DNA from: an uncultured Rhodospirillaceae bacterium | GTDB taxonomy: Bacteria > Pseudomonadota > Alphaproteobacteria > Rhodospirillales > Casp-alpha2 | DNA: 64,000 bases | Assembly: GCA_913030825.1 (NCBI GenBank) | Contig: CAJWCU010000013.1 | Span: 39,504-103,503 of the forward strand | Direction: 5' to 3' | Shown here: positions 53,361 through 62,465 of the stretch, one piece after another | Layout of the letters: every line of letters begins with the position of its first letter | How positions within the stretch are numbered: position 1 is the first letter of the stretch | Notes under the pieces: generated by a model | The model's input: the letters and a program-made list of their open reading frames with translations, nothing else | The model's database searches: none | Told to the model about the DNA's origin: nothing | Made by a program: the position numbers and the translations under genes

Positions 53361-54646
53361 CCTTCGACCACTCCCTTTTCCTTCAGTTGTTCGATATCGT
53401 CGGCGCCATAGCCGAGTTCTTCCAATAGCGCCCGCGAATGCTCGCCCCGTTTCGGGGCGGGCGTGCGGATCGTGCCCGGCGTGCCGCTGAGGCGGGGGCT
53501 GACGTTTTGCATGGGCACGGTGCCCAGTTCGTCGTCGGGCAGTTCGATGATCACCTCGCGTTCGCGGAAATGCGGATCGCGCAGGATGTCCGCCTGCTCG
53601 TAGATCGCGGACGCCGTGATGTTCTGTTCCTCGAAGGCTTTGCTCGCCTCGGCCAGGGTCTGCGTCTTGATCCAGCCGCCGACCAGCCTGTCCACTTCCT
53701 CGCGGTTGTAGACGCGCTCCATGTTGGTCCGGAACCCTTCCTGGGTCAGCAAATCCTCACGGCCGATCATGCGGAACACCCGTTCGGCCATGGTCTGGAT
53801 CGACGCAGACATGCCGATGAACTTGCCGTCCTTGGTCTCATAGACATTGCGCGGTGACGCCGTGGTCGAGGACGACCCCGTGCGCGGACGGCTGCGCCCC
53901 GTCAACTGATAGACCAGGGCTTCGGGCCCCATGATGCCGTAGAGCGGCTCCAGCAGCGCCAGATCCACGACCTGGCCCTTGCCGCCCTCTTTCTCCGCCT
54001 CGCGGAGTGCGACGACGGTGGCGAAGGCGCCCTGCAATCCGGCCACGGAATCGGCCAGCGCCATCGGCGGCAAGACCGGCTCGCGGTCGGCGAAGCCGTT
54101 GCGCGACGCAAAGCCGGACATGCTTTCGACGACCGAGCCGAACCCGGGGCGTTCCTTATAGGGCCCAGACTGGCCGTAGCCGGAGATGCGGGTGATGACC
54201 AACTTGGGATTGATCTTCCAAAGGTCTTCCGGCGCCAGGCCCATTTCCTCCAGCCGGCCTGGGCGAAAACCTTCGACCAGGACCTGGGCGCTTTCGACCA
54301 GTTGGCGAATGATGTCCAACGCCTTCGGATCGCGCAGGTTCAACGCCAGGCTTTTCTTGTTACGTGCATAGACCTTCCATTGCGCCTCGATCCCGCCGTC
54401 GCCCCAGGACCGCAGGGGATCGCCCTTCCCCGCCGGTTCGATCTTGATGACCTCGGCCCCCATGTCGCCCATGTTGAAGGTCAACAGATTGCCGCAGACC
54501 AGACGCGACATATCGACCACCCGCACGCCGGTCAGCGGCCCGGTAGCGTCCCGCTGGTATTCTTTGCGGTGCAGGCCGAACTGCGACATGTCGACCTTGT
54601 TGGCGTCGGCCCGTGTCGGGCCGGGTTTCGCGGTATCGTCAGGCAT
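53357..54646 (-). CDS. CaiB/BaiF-family CoA transferase
   Basis: Type III CoA transferase of 429 residues, transferring CoA between carboxylates. TGVRVVDMSRLVCGNLLTFNMGDMGAEVIKIEPAGKGDP (in parts) gives the N-terminal signature, and the catalytic-Asp area reads PVLPPMALADSVAGLQGAFATV near 195. YARNKKSLALNLRDP is the next conserved block. Stop overlaps the lyase start. With the lyase it could activate and split a C5 or C4 dicarboxylic acid such as itaconate or malate derivatives; the substrate is inference. Confidence 0.92.
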   Translation of the reverse strand: MPDDTAKPGPTRADANKVDMSQFGLHRKEYQRDATGPLTGVRVVDMSRLVCGNLLTFNMGDMGAEVIKIEPAGKGDPLRSWGDGGIEAQWKVYARNKKSLALNLRDPKALDIIRQLVESAQVLVEGFRPGRLEEMGLAPEDLWKINPKLVITRISGYGQSGPYKERPGFGSVVESMSGFASRNGFADREPVLPPMALADSVAGLQGAFATVVALREAEKEGGKGQVVDLALLEPLYGIMGPEALVYQLTGRSRPRTGSSSTTASPRNVYETKDGKFIGMSASIQTMAERVFRMIGREDLLTQEGFRTNMERVYNREEVDRLVGGWIKTQTLAEASKAFEEQNITASAIYEQADILRDPHFREREVIIELPDDELGTVPMQNVSPRLSGTPGTIRTPAPKRGEHSRALLEELGYGADDIEQLKEKGVVEG

Positions 54647-54661
54647 CTGCCGTCGCCCCCG

Positions 54662-55714
54662 TCAGATCGTCGCGATGGGCGTGGCGGGCGATCCGACACT
54701 GCCCGGCAGGCGTAGCGGCGGCGCCGTCAAAAGAAAGCGCGACCGCCCCCGTTCCTTCAGCGCCTTCTTCAATTCGGACAGATACCAAATCTCGCCCAGG
54801 TGCACGCCGATCTTGAACAGGCAGTGCCGGTGGATCGGCAGGCGGCAATTGTCGTCTTCCGGGTGTCCCGGATAATCGGTGTTCTCCACCGCCATATTGT
54901 CGGAGACCAGAATGGTCAGGCCGGAATCGGTGATCCATTGGATCATCGCATCGTCCCAGCCGTCGAGCACGGCGCAGGAGGAATGCAGCTTCTTGGCGTC
55001 CGGCTCGCCGTTCATGGAGAGGATCATGTCGTCCCAGCCGGTATGGATCAGGACCATGTCCCCTTCCTCGACCTCGACGCCGTCCTTGTCCATGACCTCG
55101 CGCAGCATGGCGTAATTCACGTTGACGCGCTCGTTCCCGTAATGGCCGTGCAGGTCGATCATCACGCCCCGGCCCTGGACGCAGCTTTCGGCCATCTTCT
55201 CGATGCCCAGGCGCGGCGTCTTGACGACCGGGCGGCCGTCGCCGTCGCCTGCTTTGGGATTTGGCGCATGCGGGTCGGGAACGTCCACTCCGGCCTTCCA
55301 GCCGTTGTAGTAGAGCGGCTCCGGCACGCCGTCGCCGTCGGCGTCGAACAGCTGACCGAAATGGGCAAGGCTGTCCCATTGGGTTGAATACTGGGTGTGC
55401 AGAACGACCAGATCATCCGCGCTGACGTCGGTGGAACCGGGCCGGGAATGGCGGTCCCAGACAAAGTTGTAGTAATCGGCGCCGTCCTGCTTGGTCGGGT
55501 GCAGAACCGGCGGATGGCGTTTCGGATTGACGGAGTTACCGCCCGGCATGTCCAGCGGCATGGAAAGGCAGAACGACAGCCCTTCCTTGACCTCGGCGAC
55601 GCCCTTCAGCACCACCTCCGGCGTCAACAGGTTCATGCGGCCTTTTTCATCGTCGGGACCGAAGTCGCCCCAGTTGGAGCCCTCGGGCCGATGGACCCAG
55701 CGCGGGTTGGTCAT
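54662..55714 (-). CDS. Cyclase-family protein (PF04199)
   Basis: A 350-residue metal-dependent amidohydrolase-like protein of the kynurenine formamidase/cyclase superfamily. Seen: HTQYSTQWDSLAHFGQLFDADGDG near 107 and GRGVMIDLHGHYGNERVN near 177, with HTGWDDMIL near 225. Family members hydrolyse formamides or cyclise acids; substrate unknown. GGAGG 7 nt before the ATG. First gene of a leftward operon with the CoA transferase and lyase (15 nt, then 4-nt overlap). Confidence 0.88.
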   Translation of the reverse strand: MTNPRWVHRPEGSNWGDFGPDDEKGRMNLLTPEVVLKGVAEVKEGLSFCLSMPLDMPGGNSVNPKRHPPVLHPTKQDGADYYNFVWDRHSRPGSTDVSADDLVVLHTQYSTQWDSLAHFGQLFDADGDGVPEPLYYNGWKAGVDVPDPHAPNPKAGDGDGRPVVKTPRLGIEKMAESCVQGRGVMIDLHGHYGNERVNVNYAMLREVMDKDGVEVEEGDMVLIHTGWDDMILSMNGEPDAKKLHSSCAVLDGWDDAMIQWITDSGLTILVSDNMAVENTDYPGHPEDDNCRLPIHRHCLFKIGVHLGEIWYLSELKKALKERGRSRFLLTAPPLRLPGSVGSPATPIATI

Positions 55715-55804
55715 GTGTTTCCTCCGTGTCGTATCGTTTGTTGTTACCGCCGCCTTCTATGGGCGTGTCGGCGTTCGTTCAGGTGTCCAGGCAGGCATCC
55801 AGGG

Positions 55805-56254
55805 TCAGGCCTTCTTCTCCCAGCCCCCCTGGGGCGTCTGCTGCAAATAGGATAAATCGTGACCGGCGTCCTTGTAGGCCTTCCAGCGGCCGCGCGCGGC
55901 CTGCACGGCGTCCGCATCGCGGCCGTCGAACAGCTCGAAACATCGCTCGAAGGAATCAACCCAGTCGCTGGTTGCGCCGTCGGTCAGAAAAAGGAAGGTC
56001 GCCTTGTTGGCGCTTTCCGGTTCGGTCGAAAGCCAGATCGGCTGGTCTTCCGGGTTGCCGTCCTTGACCGTGCCGTGCGGCAGCCAGGAGCCGGGGTCGT
56101 AGGTCCAGAGCACCTGGGCCAGGCTTTCAACACGGTCCTCGCTTGAGGCCAGGACCAAGGCCCGCTTGCCGGCGGCAAGCGTCTTTTCCAAAAGCTTCGG
56201 CAGGGCTGCCTCAAGCGGCGAGCGTTCCAGGTGATAGAAGGATATCTCGGTCAC
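55805..56254 (-). CDS. holC: DNA polymerase III chi subunit
   Basis: The chi clamp-loader accessory protein that binds SSB. A 149-residue protein, MTEISFYHLERSPLEAALPKLLEKTLAAGKRALVLASSEDRVESL (in parts), with the HolC pattern LDRTLWTYDPGSWLPHG-like segment (read here as VLWTYDPGSWLPHGTV) and PIWLSTEPESANKATFLFLTDGA and FERCFELFDG. Downstream of pepA on the same strand, separated by 41 nt, as often in proteobacteria. Confidence 0.95.
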   Translation of the reverse strand: MTEISFYHLERSPLEAALPKLLEKTLAAGKRALVLASSEDRVESLAQVLWTYDPGSWLPHGTVKDGNPEDQPIWLSTEPESANKATFLFLTDGATSDWVDSFERCFELFDGRDADAVQAARGRWKAYKDAGHDLSYLQQTPQGGWEKKA

Positions 56255-56295
56255 CGTCCCGCTCCCCGCTTAGGCCCTGTCGCCGTCGCCCGGCC

Positions 56296-57801
56296 CTACT
56301 TAGTTTCGTAATGGTCGGCGACCACGCGGTCCAACAGGCGCACGCCGTATCCGGTACCGCCCTTGGGAACGACCGGCTTGACCTTCTTCGACCAGGTCGT
56401 GCCCGCGATATCCAAGTGGACCCAGGGCGTGCCCTCCTTGATGAACCGCTGCAGGAACTGCGCCGCCGTGATGGAGCCGCCCCAGCGGCCGCCGATGTTC
56501 TGCATGTCGGCGGCATCGCAATTGATCAGCTCGTCGTACGCCTTGCCCAGCGGCATGCGCCAGACCAGTTCGTCCACGGCATCGCCGGCGGCGGAAATCT
56601 GTTCCGCCAGGGTGTCGTCGTTGGCATACATCCCGGCCCGTTCGTTACCCAGCGCCACGATGATGGCGCCAGTCAAGGTCGCCAGGTCGACGACGAACTT
56701 CGGCTTGTACTTGGTCTGCGTGTACCAAAGCGCATCGGCCAGCACGAGGCGGCCTTCGGCGTCGGTGTTCAGAACCTCGATGGTCTGGCCCGACATGGAT
56801 TTGACGATGTCGCCCGGGCGCTGGGCATTGCCGTCGGGCATGTTTTCGACCAGGCCGACCACGCCGACGGCGTTGACCTTGGCCTTGCGACCGGCCAGCG
56901 CCTTCATCAGGCCGATGACAACGCCGGAGCCGCCCATGTCCCATTTCATGTCTTCCATGCCGCCGGCCGGCTTGATTGAAATGCCGCCGGTATCGAAGGT
57001 CACGCCCTTGCCGACGAAGGCGACGGGCTGCTGGGCCTTGGCGCTTTTGGACTTGGGCACGCCGGTCCATTCCATGATGACCATCTTGCTTTCGCGGGCC
57101 GAGCCCTGACCGACACCCAGAAGTGCGCCCATGCCCAGCTTCTTCATTTCCTTCTCGCCCAGGACCGTGACCTTGACGCCCAGCTTCTTCAGCGCCTGGG
57201 CTTCCTTGGCGAGGGTCGCGGGATAGAGCACGTTCGACGGTTCGGACACCAGATCGCGGGTGAAGAACACGCCGTCGGCGACCTTTTCCATATCGGCGAA
57301 GGCCGTGCGGGCCTTGGCCGAGGTCGGGCACATGACCTTGACGGTCTTGAGCACGGGTTTCTTCTCTTTCGGCTCCTTGGTCCGGTACTTGTCGAACCGA
57401 TAGGAGCGCAGCAACGCGCCGAAGCCCAGATTGGCGCCCATGTCCGATCCGGTCATGTCGGCGCCTTCGATGGCGTCGAGAACCACGGTCGCCGTTGCAC
57501 CCTGCCCGGCCAGCGCCGCATAAATGCGCCCGCCCGCTTCCTGCAGCGACAGGTCCTTAAGGTCCGCCGCCTTGCCCAGGCCGATCATCACGACGCGCTC
57601 GTACTTGGCGTCGGGGGCCATCAGGTCGACGGTCTCGCCCGCCTTGCCCGCGAACTTGCCGGCCTTGGCGGCGCGGCTCAGCGCACCCGAAAGCTTGGCG
57701 TCCAGCGCCTGGGCGCTTTTCGACAGTTTGCCACCGTCCGTCGCGGTGACGACGACGATGCCTTGGGCGGGGAGCGAGGGATTGGCGAAGGTGATTTTCA
57801 T
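56296..57801 (-). CDS. pepA: Cytosol (leucyl) aminopeptidase
   Basis: Two-metal M17 aminopeptidase of 501 residues. The N-terminal domain (about 1-165) is followed by the catalytic domain with VAFVGKGVTFDTGGISIKPAGGMEDMKWDMGGSGV near 258-295 (in parts) and the signature NTDAEGRLVLADALWY near 345. Also RPGDIVKSMSGQTIEVLNTD. The gene precedes holC, the classical pepA-holC pair. Its promoter would lie in the 204-nt gap upstream, where TATATATT at 57929-57936 could serve as a -10. Confidence 0.95.
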   Translation of the reverse strand: MKITFANPSLPAQGIVVVTATDGGKLSKSAQALDAKLSGALSRAAKAGKFAGKAGETVDLMAPDAKYERVVMIGLGKAADLKDLSLQEAGGRIYAALAGQGATATVVLDAIEGADMTGSDMGANLGFGALLRSYRFDKYRTKEPKEKKPVLKTVKVMCPTSAKARTAFADMEKVADGVFFTRDLVSEPSNVLYPATLAKEAQALKKLGVKVTVLGEKEMKKLGMGALLGVGQGSARESKMVIMEWTGVPKSKSAKAQQPVAFVGKGVTFDTGGISIKPAGGMEDMKWDMGGSGVVIGLMKALAGRKAKVNAVGVVGLVENMPDGNAQRPGDIVKSMSGQTIEVLNTDAEGRLVLADALWYTQTKYKPKFVVDLATLTGAIIVALGNERAGMYANDDTLAEQISAAGDAVDELVWRMPLGKAYDELINCDAADMQNIGGRWGGSITAAQFLQRFIKEGTPWVHLDIAGTTWSKKVKPVVPKGGTGYGVRLLDRVVADHYETK

Positions 57802-57936
57802 CTATCTGTCCTTGGACTGATTCCTGAGGAATATCTATGGAAGCCGCCGTCGGCGCCCCTGCGTCGGGGCTGGGCCGCTAGGCGGCAAAGGCATGCGGAC
57901 GAGACCGCCCGCACCTGTGATGGAACCCAATATATA

Positions 57937-57982
57937 GGGTGCCCGGCGGCCCCGGGTGAAGGGGTTTCTGCCGGGCGCACCC
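57937..57982. repeat. Imperfect hairpin in the pepA leader / aldolase 3' region
   Basis: GGGTGCCCGGC (57937-57947) pairs with GCCGGGCGCACCC (57970-57982) with a two-base bulge. It lies 24 nt past the class II aldolase stop and 136 nt before pepA, so it may end the former's transcript; there is no T run. Confidence 0.35.
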
Positions 57983-58005
57983 AGGAATCAAGCGGATCGA
58001 GCGGA

Positions 58006-58800
58006 TCAGGCGTCGTAGCCGGGATTGGCGCGGTCGAGCTTGCGCAGCAGCGCCGGCCATTCTTTCTGCCCGATCGGGCGGTGGCCGTTCGGTGAGTTGG
58101 CGATCTTGCCCTGCTCGACCGTGCGGTCGATGACGTCCTGCGGGATCGGCGTCAGCTTGGCGCCGGCCTGCTGGAACGACAGCTGATAGCGGCAGGCGCG
58201 TTCGGCCCGGTACATCCACATGAAGGCTTCGCCGATGCTGCGGCCGACGGTCAGCAGACCGTGATTGCGCAACACCATCACCCGGTTGTCGCCCAGGTCG
58301 TTGACCAGGCGGTCGCGTTCTTCCAGGTTGAAGGCCAAACCTTCGTAATCGTGATAGGCCGTATGGGCGTAAATCGACAGCGCCTGCTGGGAGATCGGCA
58401 GGATGCCGTCTTCCTGGCAGGCGACGCCGACGCCGTCGCGCGTATGCGTATGCATGACGCAGGTCAGCTCCGGCACCGCCAGGTGCACCGCGGAATGGAT
58501 GACGAAGGCCGCCGGGTTGATGCTGTAATCGGAATCGGTCAAGCAGGTGCCGTGCTCGTCGACCTTGATCAGGGCCGAGGCGGTCATTTCCTCGAACAGC
58601 ACGCCGAAGGGATTGATCAGGAAGTGTTCATCCGGCCCCGGCACACGGGCGGAAAGGTGCGTCCCCAGAAGATCGGACCAACCGAACAGATCGACCAGCC
58701 GATAAGCAGCGGCGAGGTTGACGCGAACGTCCCATTCCTCGGGCGAGATGTGGTCGGGGCGGTTGGCGTCGGATGCGAGGGCGGATGCGTCGGGGGCCAT
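58006..58800 (-). CDS. Class II aldolase/adducin family protein
   Basis: A 264-residue zinc-dependent aldolase-fold protein. RVNLAAAYRLVDLFGWSDLLGTHLSARVPG near 25-54, then the zinc-ligand motif CVMHTHTRDGVGVACQE near 117-133, and LRNHGLLTVGRSIGEAFMWMY near 187 with the third His. These features match L-fuculose-phosphate aldolase-type and decarboxylase members; substrate unknown. The start is the ATG at 58800; the longer frame to 59085 is not supported. Downstream of amrS, 101 nt away. Confidence 0.9.
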   Translation of the reverse strand: MAPDASALASDANRPDHISPEEWDVRVNLAAAYRLVDLFGWSDLLGTHLSARVPGPDEHFLINPFGVLFEEMTASALIKVDEHGTCLTDSDYSINPAAFVIHSAVHLAVPELTCVMHTHTRDGVGVACQEDGILPISQQALSIYAHTAYHDYEGLAFNLEERDRLVNDLGDNRVMVLRNHGLLTVGRSIGEAFMWMYRAERACRYQLSFQQAGAKLTPIPQDVIDRTVEQGKIANSPNGHRPIGQKEWPALLRKLDRANPGYDA

Positions 58801-58901
58801 GATCGGGGTCCTCTCCCAAATATGAATTTTGATTAGCGCCGGATTGTATACAATCACTGGCCAAGCGCAAGCCCAACAGTCAGCCGCCACGGGATCGATT
58901 A

Positions 58902-60023
58902 TCAGGTGCTGCGCCGTTGAAACCGTAGCGGCATGCGCTTGCGCCCCCAGTCCCCCGCCGGGCCGTCGAAACGGCCGGGGATTTCGGCGCCGCAGGATTT
59001 GCAGTTGCCGGGATAATTGCCCTCGGTCGTCACGTTGAAGTCCGACAGTTCGTACCAGTCGCGGCCGATCAGCACTTCGCCGCATTCATGGCAATAGGTC
59101 GACTGATGTTCCTTGTCGTGGACGTTGCCGGTGTAGGCATATCGGATGCCCGCCTTCATGGCGATTTCACGGGCCCGGACCAGGGTTTCCGGCGGCGTGT
59201 TCGGCACGTCCATCATCTTCCAGTCTGGATGGAACGCCGTGAAATGGACCGGCACGTCGGGGCCCAGGTTCTCGACGATCCAACGGCTCATCCGTTCAAT
59301 CTCTTCTTCGCTGTCGTTATGGCCGGGGATGACCAAATCGGTGATTTCCAGCCAGCAGTCGGTCTCGTGCTTGATATACTTCAGCGTATCCAGCACGGCG
59401 TCCAGATCGGCGGAGCAGAGTTCCCGGTAGAAATCGGGTGTGAAGGCCTTGAGGTCCACATTCGCCGCATCCATGTGGTCGAAGAATTCCTTGCGGGCAT
59501 CCGGCGTGATGTAGCCCGCCGTGACGGCGACGTTCTTGATCCCGCGCTTGCGGCATTCCTTGGCCGTATCGACGGCATATTCCAGGAAGATCACCGGATC
59601 GTTGTAGGTATAGGCGACCGACTTGCAGCCGCTCTTCACCGCCGCCTCGGCGATCATCTCGGGTGTCGCCTGGCTTTGCAGCTTGTCGAATTCACGGGAT
59701 TTCGAAATGTCGTAGTTCTGGCAGAACTTGCAGGTCAGGTTGCAGCCCGCCGTGCCGAAGCTGAGGATCGGCGTGCCCGGATAGAAATGGTTCAGCGGCT
59801 TCTTTTCGATGGGATCGATGCAGAACCCGGACGACCGCCCATAGGTCGTCAGCACCACCTGATCGCCGTCCGACGCGCGGACGAAGCACAACCCCCGCTG
59901 CCCCGCCCGCATCTTGCAGAACCGGGGGCAGACGTCGCATTGAATGCGCCCATCCTCCAGCCGGTGCCAATACCGGCCGGGCACGGCGCCGGGAAATGTC
60001 TCAACGGCGGGGTCGGCGGACAT
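58902..60023 (-). CDS. amrS: AmmeMemoRadiSam-system radical SAM enzyme
   Basis: A 373-residue radical SAM protein. The cluster ligands Cys94, Cys98 and Cys101 form the CxxxCxxC motif in GCNLTCKFCQNYDISKS. The N-terminal part has a second Cys-rich region, CDVCPRFCKMRAGQRGLCF near residues 29-47, and the C-terminal end has a zinc-ribbon-like YCHECGEVLIGRD...CKSCGAEIPG. This extended Cys layout is the AmrS hallmark. Divergently encoded from the Memo-AMMECR1 fusion (78-nt gap), its expected partner. The reaction of the system is not established to my knowledge. Confidence 0.93.
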   Translation of the reverse strand: MSADPAVETFPGAVPGRYWHRLEDGRIQCDVCPRFCKMRAGQRGLCFVRASDGDQVVLTTYGRSSGFCIDPIEKKPLNHFYPGTPILSFGTAGCNLTCKFCQNYDISKSREFDKLQSQATPEMIAEAAVKSGCKSVAYTYNDPVIFLEYAVDTAKECRKRGIKNVAVTAGYITPDARKEFFDHMDAANVDLKAFTPDFYRELCSADLDAVLDTLKYIKHETDCWLEITDLVIPGHNDSEEEIERMSRWIVENLGPDVPVHFTAFHPDWKMMDVPNTPPETLVRAREIAMKAGIRYAYTGNVHDKEHQSTYCHECGEVLIGRDWYELSDFNVTTEGNYPGNCKSCGAEIPGRFDGPAGDWGRKRMPLRFQRRST

Positions 60024-60101
60024 GAATTTCGCTCTCTGACCTGTGGATCGGCCCTGAACGGACCTATATCATCATGTAGTCATGCAACCCGGTGAACGCC
60101 A

Positions 60102-61583
60102 ATGCCCGTCAGCGCTTCCAGTACCATCCGCCCCGCCGCCGTCGCCGGCGCCTTCTATCCCGGCAGTGCCCCCGAGCTTCAGGCCATGCTTGCCCGGTGC
60201 TGGGACGACGCCAAGATCACCGTCGGCCCCGTGCCCAAGGCGATCATCGCGCCCCATGCGGGATACGTGTATTCCGGCGCCGTCGCGGCCAGCGCTTACG
60301 CCCGGATCAAACCCGCCCACGCGCGGATCAAGCGGGTCGTGCTGCTGGGCCCCTGTCACCGGGTCGCGGTCAACGGCCTGGCGCTGTCCGGGGCGGACGC
60401 CTTCGAAACGCCGCTGGGCTCGGTCGAGATCGACAAGGACGCGGCGGCGCTGATTTCCGATCTGCCGCAGGTTCAGGTCTTCGACGCCACCCACGCCCAG
60501 GAACATTCCCTGGAAGTGCACCTGCCCTTCCTGATGTCGGTGATCGACGATTTCAAACTGCTGCCCATCGTCGTCGGCCAGGCGACGCCGGATCAGGTGG
60601 CCCAGGTCCTGGAGCGCCTCTGGGGCGGGCCGGAAACGCTGATCGTCGTCTCGTCGGACCTGAGCCATTATCTGGATTACGACGACGCCCAGGCCATCGA
60701 CCGGCGGACCTGCCACGCCATTGAAACCTTGGATCCGGCAGCCATCGAACGCGACGGCGCCTGCGGCCGGTTTCCCGTCGGCGGCTTGTTGAAACTGGCC
60801 AAGGCCAAAGGCATGGCTGTCGAGACCGTGGACCTGCGCAATTCCGGCGACACGGCTGGGCCGCGCGACCGGGTCGTCGGCTACGGCTCCTGGCTGTTCA
60901 CCGAAGGCTCCGGTTCCCGGTCCGCCGCGAATGACGGCAAGAGCGAAACCGGCGACACCGACTTCGCCGCCGAGACCAAGGCGCTGCTGGCCCGTCACGG
61001 CGAAAGCCTGATCCGCCTTGCCGCTGCCTCCATCGAAAACGGGCTCGCGACGGGCCAGCCGGCGATGCCGGACCTTGCCTCGGCGCCCACCGATCTCGCC
61101 CGGCCGGGCGCCTGCTTCGTGACGTTGAAAAAGAACGGCCGGTTGCGCGGCTGTATCGGATCGCCGGAGGCCCACCGCCCGCTGATTGCCGACGTCGCCG
61201 CCAACGGCTATGCGGCGGCGTTCCGCGATCCGCGTTTCCCGAACCTGAGCCAAGCGGAATTACCCGAGGTCTCGCTGTCCATTTCCGTGCTCAGCCCGCA
61301 GGTCCCCATGACGATCAAGGACGAGGCCGACCTGCTGGCCCAGTTGCGGCCCGGCATCGATGGCTTGGTCATCGAAGACGGCGCCAGACGCGCCTTGTTC
61401 CTGCCGTCGGTCTGGGAACAGTTGCCGGATAAATCCGCGTTCCTGCAGCATCTGAAGCGCAAGGCCGGTTTGGCGGCGGACCATTGGTCGGACGGCTTCC
61501 AGGCGCGGCGCTTCGTTGCCGAGGAAGCATCCTCCGGCGACCTGCCGCCGGACCGCCCGCTTTGGTCCCTGCCCGCCGAGTAA
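60102..61583 (+). CDS. Memo (AmrB)-AMMECR1 (AmrA) fusion protein
   Basis: A 493-residue two-domain protein. Residues about 1-265 are the Memo domain: AVAGAFYPGSAPELQAML, IAPHAGYVYSGAVAASAYAR (iron-ligand His), and DATHAQEHSLEVHLPFLMSV with conserved His. Residues about 290-480 are the AMMECR1 domain: TLKKNGRLRGCIGSPEAHRPL near 343 with the invariant LRGCIG, and ISVLSPQVPM. In many organisms these are separate genes; here they are one chain, with the radical SAM partner divergently encoded next door. Memo domains bind metal and AMMECR1 domains hold redox-active conserved residues (family knowledge). Confidence 0.92.
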   Translation: MPVSASSTIRPAAVAGAFYPGSAPELQAMLARCWDDAKITVGPVPKAIIAPHAGYVYSGAVAASAYARIKPAHARIKRVVLLGPCHRVAVNGLALSGADAFETPLGSVEIDKDAAALISDLPQVQVFDATHAQEHSLEVHLPFLMSVIDDFKLLPIVVGQATPDQVAQVLERLWGGPETLIVVSSDLSHYLDYDDAQAIDRRTCHAIETLDPAAIERDGACGRFPVGGLLKLAKAKGMAVETVDLRNSGDTAGPRDRVVGYGSWLFTEGSGSRSAANDGKSETGDTDFAAETKALLARHGESLIRLAAASIENGLATGQPAMPDLASAPTDLARPGACFVTLKKNGRLRGCIGSPEAHRPLIADVAANGYAAAFRDPRFPNLSQAELPEVSLSISVLSPQVPMTIKDEADLLAQLRPGIDGLVIEDGARRALFLPSVWEQLPDKSAFLQHLKRKAGLAADHWSDGFQARRFVAEEASSGDLPPDRPLWSLPAE

Positions 61584-61676
61584 CACAGCCGTTCCGGTTG
61601 ACTCCCGCGCGGGCCTCGGCCAAAAACCGGGGACAGGGGCACCCGCCCCGCTTGCCCATAACGCGCCGGAACCGAC

Positions 61677-62465
61677 ATGCTGGATATCGGACAGAGCCTG
61701 CTTCACCAGGTGGCGGATATCGCCAAGCGCGCGGGCGGGCAGATTCTGACCGTCTATGAGACCGATTTCGACGTCGAGACCAAGGGCGATCAATCCCCCG
61801 TCACCGCCGCCGACAGATTGGCCGAAGACCTGATCACCGCCGCGCTCAAGGCCGAGGTGTCGGACGCCGACCCCATCATCGGCGAGGAAGCGGTCGATGC
61901 CGAAGGCATGACCCAGCCGACGGCGCCCCAGTTCTGGCTGGTCGATCCGTTGGACGGGACCAAGGAATTCGTCAAACGGTCCGGCGAATTTACCGTCAAT
62001 ATCGCCCTGATCAAGGACGGCGTGCCGATCCTCGGCGTGGTTCACCTGCCGGTTCTGAACGAAACCTTCATGGCCGCCGAAGGGCTTGGCGCCTTTAAAC
62101 AAAAGGGCGACGGCGCCCCACTTCCAATCGCCTCTCGCGAGGCCCCGCCAGCGGGCCTTACCGCCGTGGTCAGCAAATCCCACGGCGCGGAGGAAGCGGA
62201 TGCGTTCCTCGAACGATACACCGTCGCGCAAAGGATCGGCGCGGGCAGTTCCCTCAAATTCTGCCGCGTGGCCGAAGGGGCTGCGGATATTTATCCCCGC
62301 TTCGGGCGGACCATGGAATGGGATACGGCGGCGGGCCATGCGGTGGTCAATGCCGCCGGCGGACGTGTCGTCAAAACCGACGGCATTCCGTTGACCTACA
62401 GCAAGCCAGGTCTCGACAATCCGAATTTCATCGTGCTGGGCAGGGGGATCGGCCTTGATGGGTAG
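61677..62465 (+). CDS. cysQ: 3'(2'),5'-bisphosphate nucleotidase
   Basis: Hydrolyses PAP from sulfate assimilation to AMP. The 262-residue protein belongs to the lithium-sensitive inositol-monophosphatase superfamily: DQSPVTAADRLAEDLI near 37, IIGEEAVDAEGM near 63-74 with the metal Glu, WLVDPLDGTKEFVKRSGEFTVNIALI near 83 (DPxDGT motif), and MEWDTAAGHAVVNAAGG near 210. Co-directional with sua5, which overlaps its 3' end by eight bases. Confidence 0.93.
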   Translation: MLDIGQSLLHQVADIAKRAGGQILTVYETDFDVETKGDQSPVTAADRLAEDLITAALKAEVSDADPIIGEEAVDAEGMTQPTAPQFWLVDPLDGTKEFVKRSGEFTVNIALIKDGVPILGVVHLPVLNETFMAAEGLGAFKQKGDGAPLPIASREAPPAGLTAVVSKSHGAEEADAFLERYTVAQRIGAGSSLKFCRVAEGAADIYPRFGRTMEWDTAAGHAVVNAAGGRVVKTDGIPLTYSKPGLDNPNFIVLGRGIGLDG

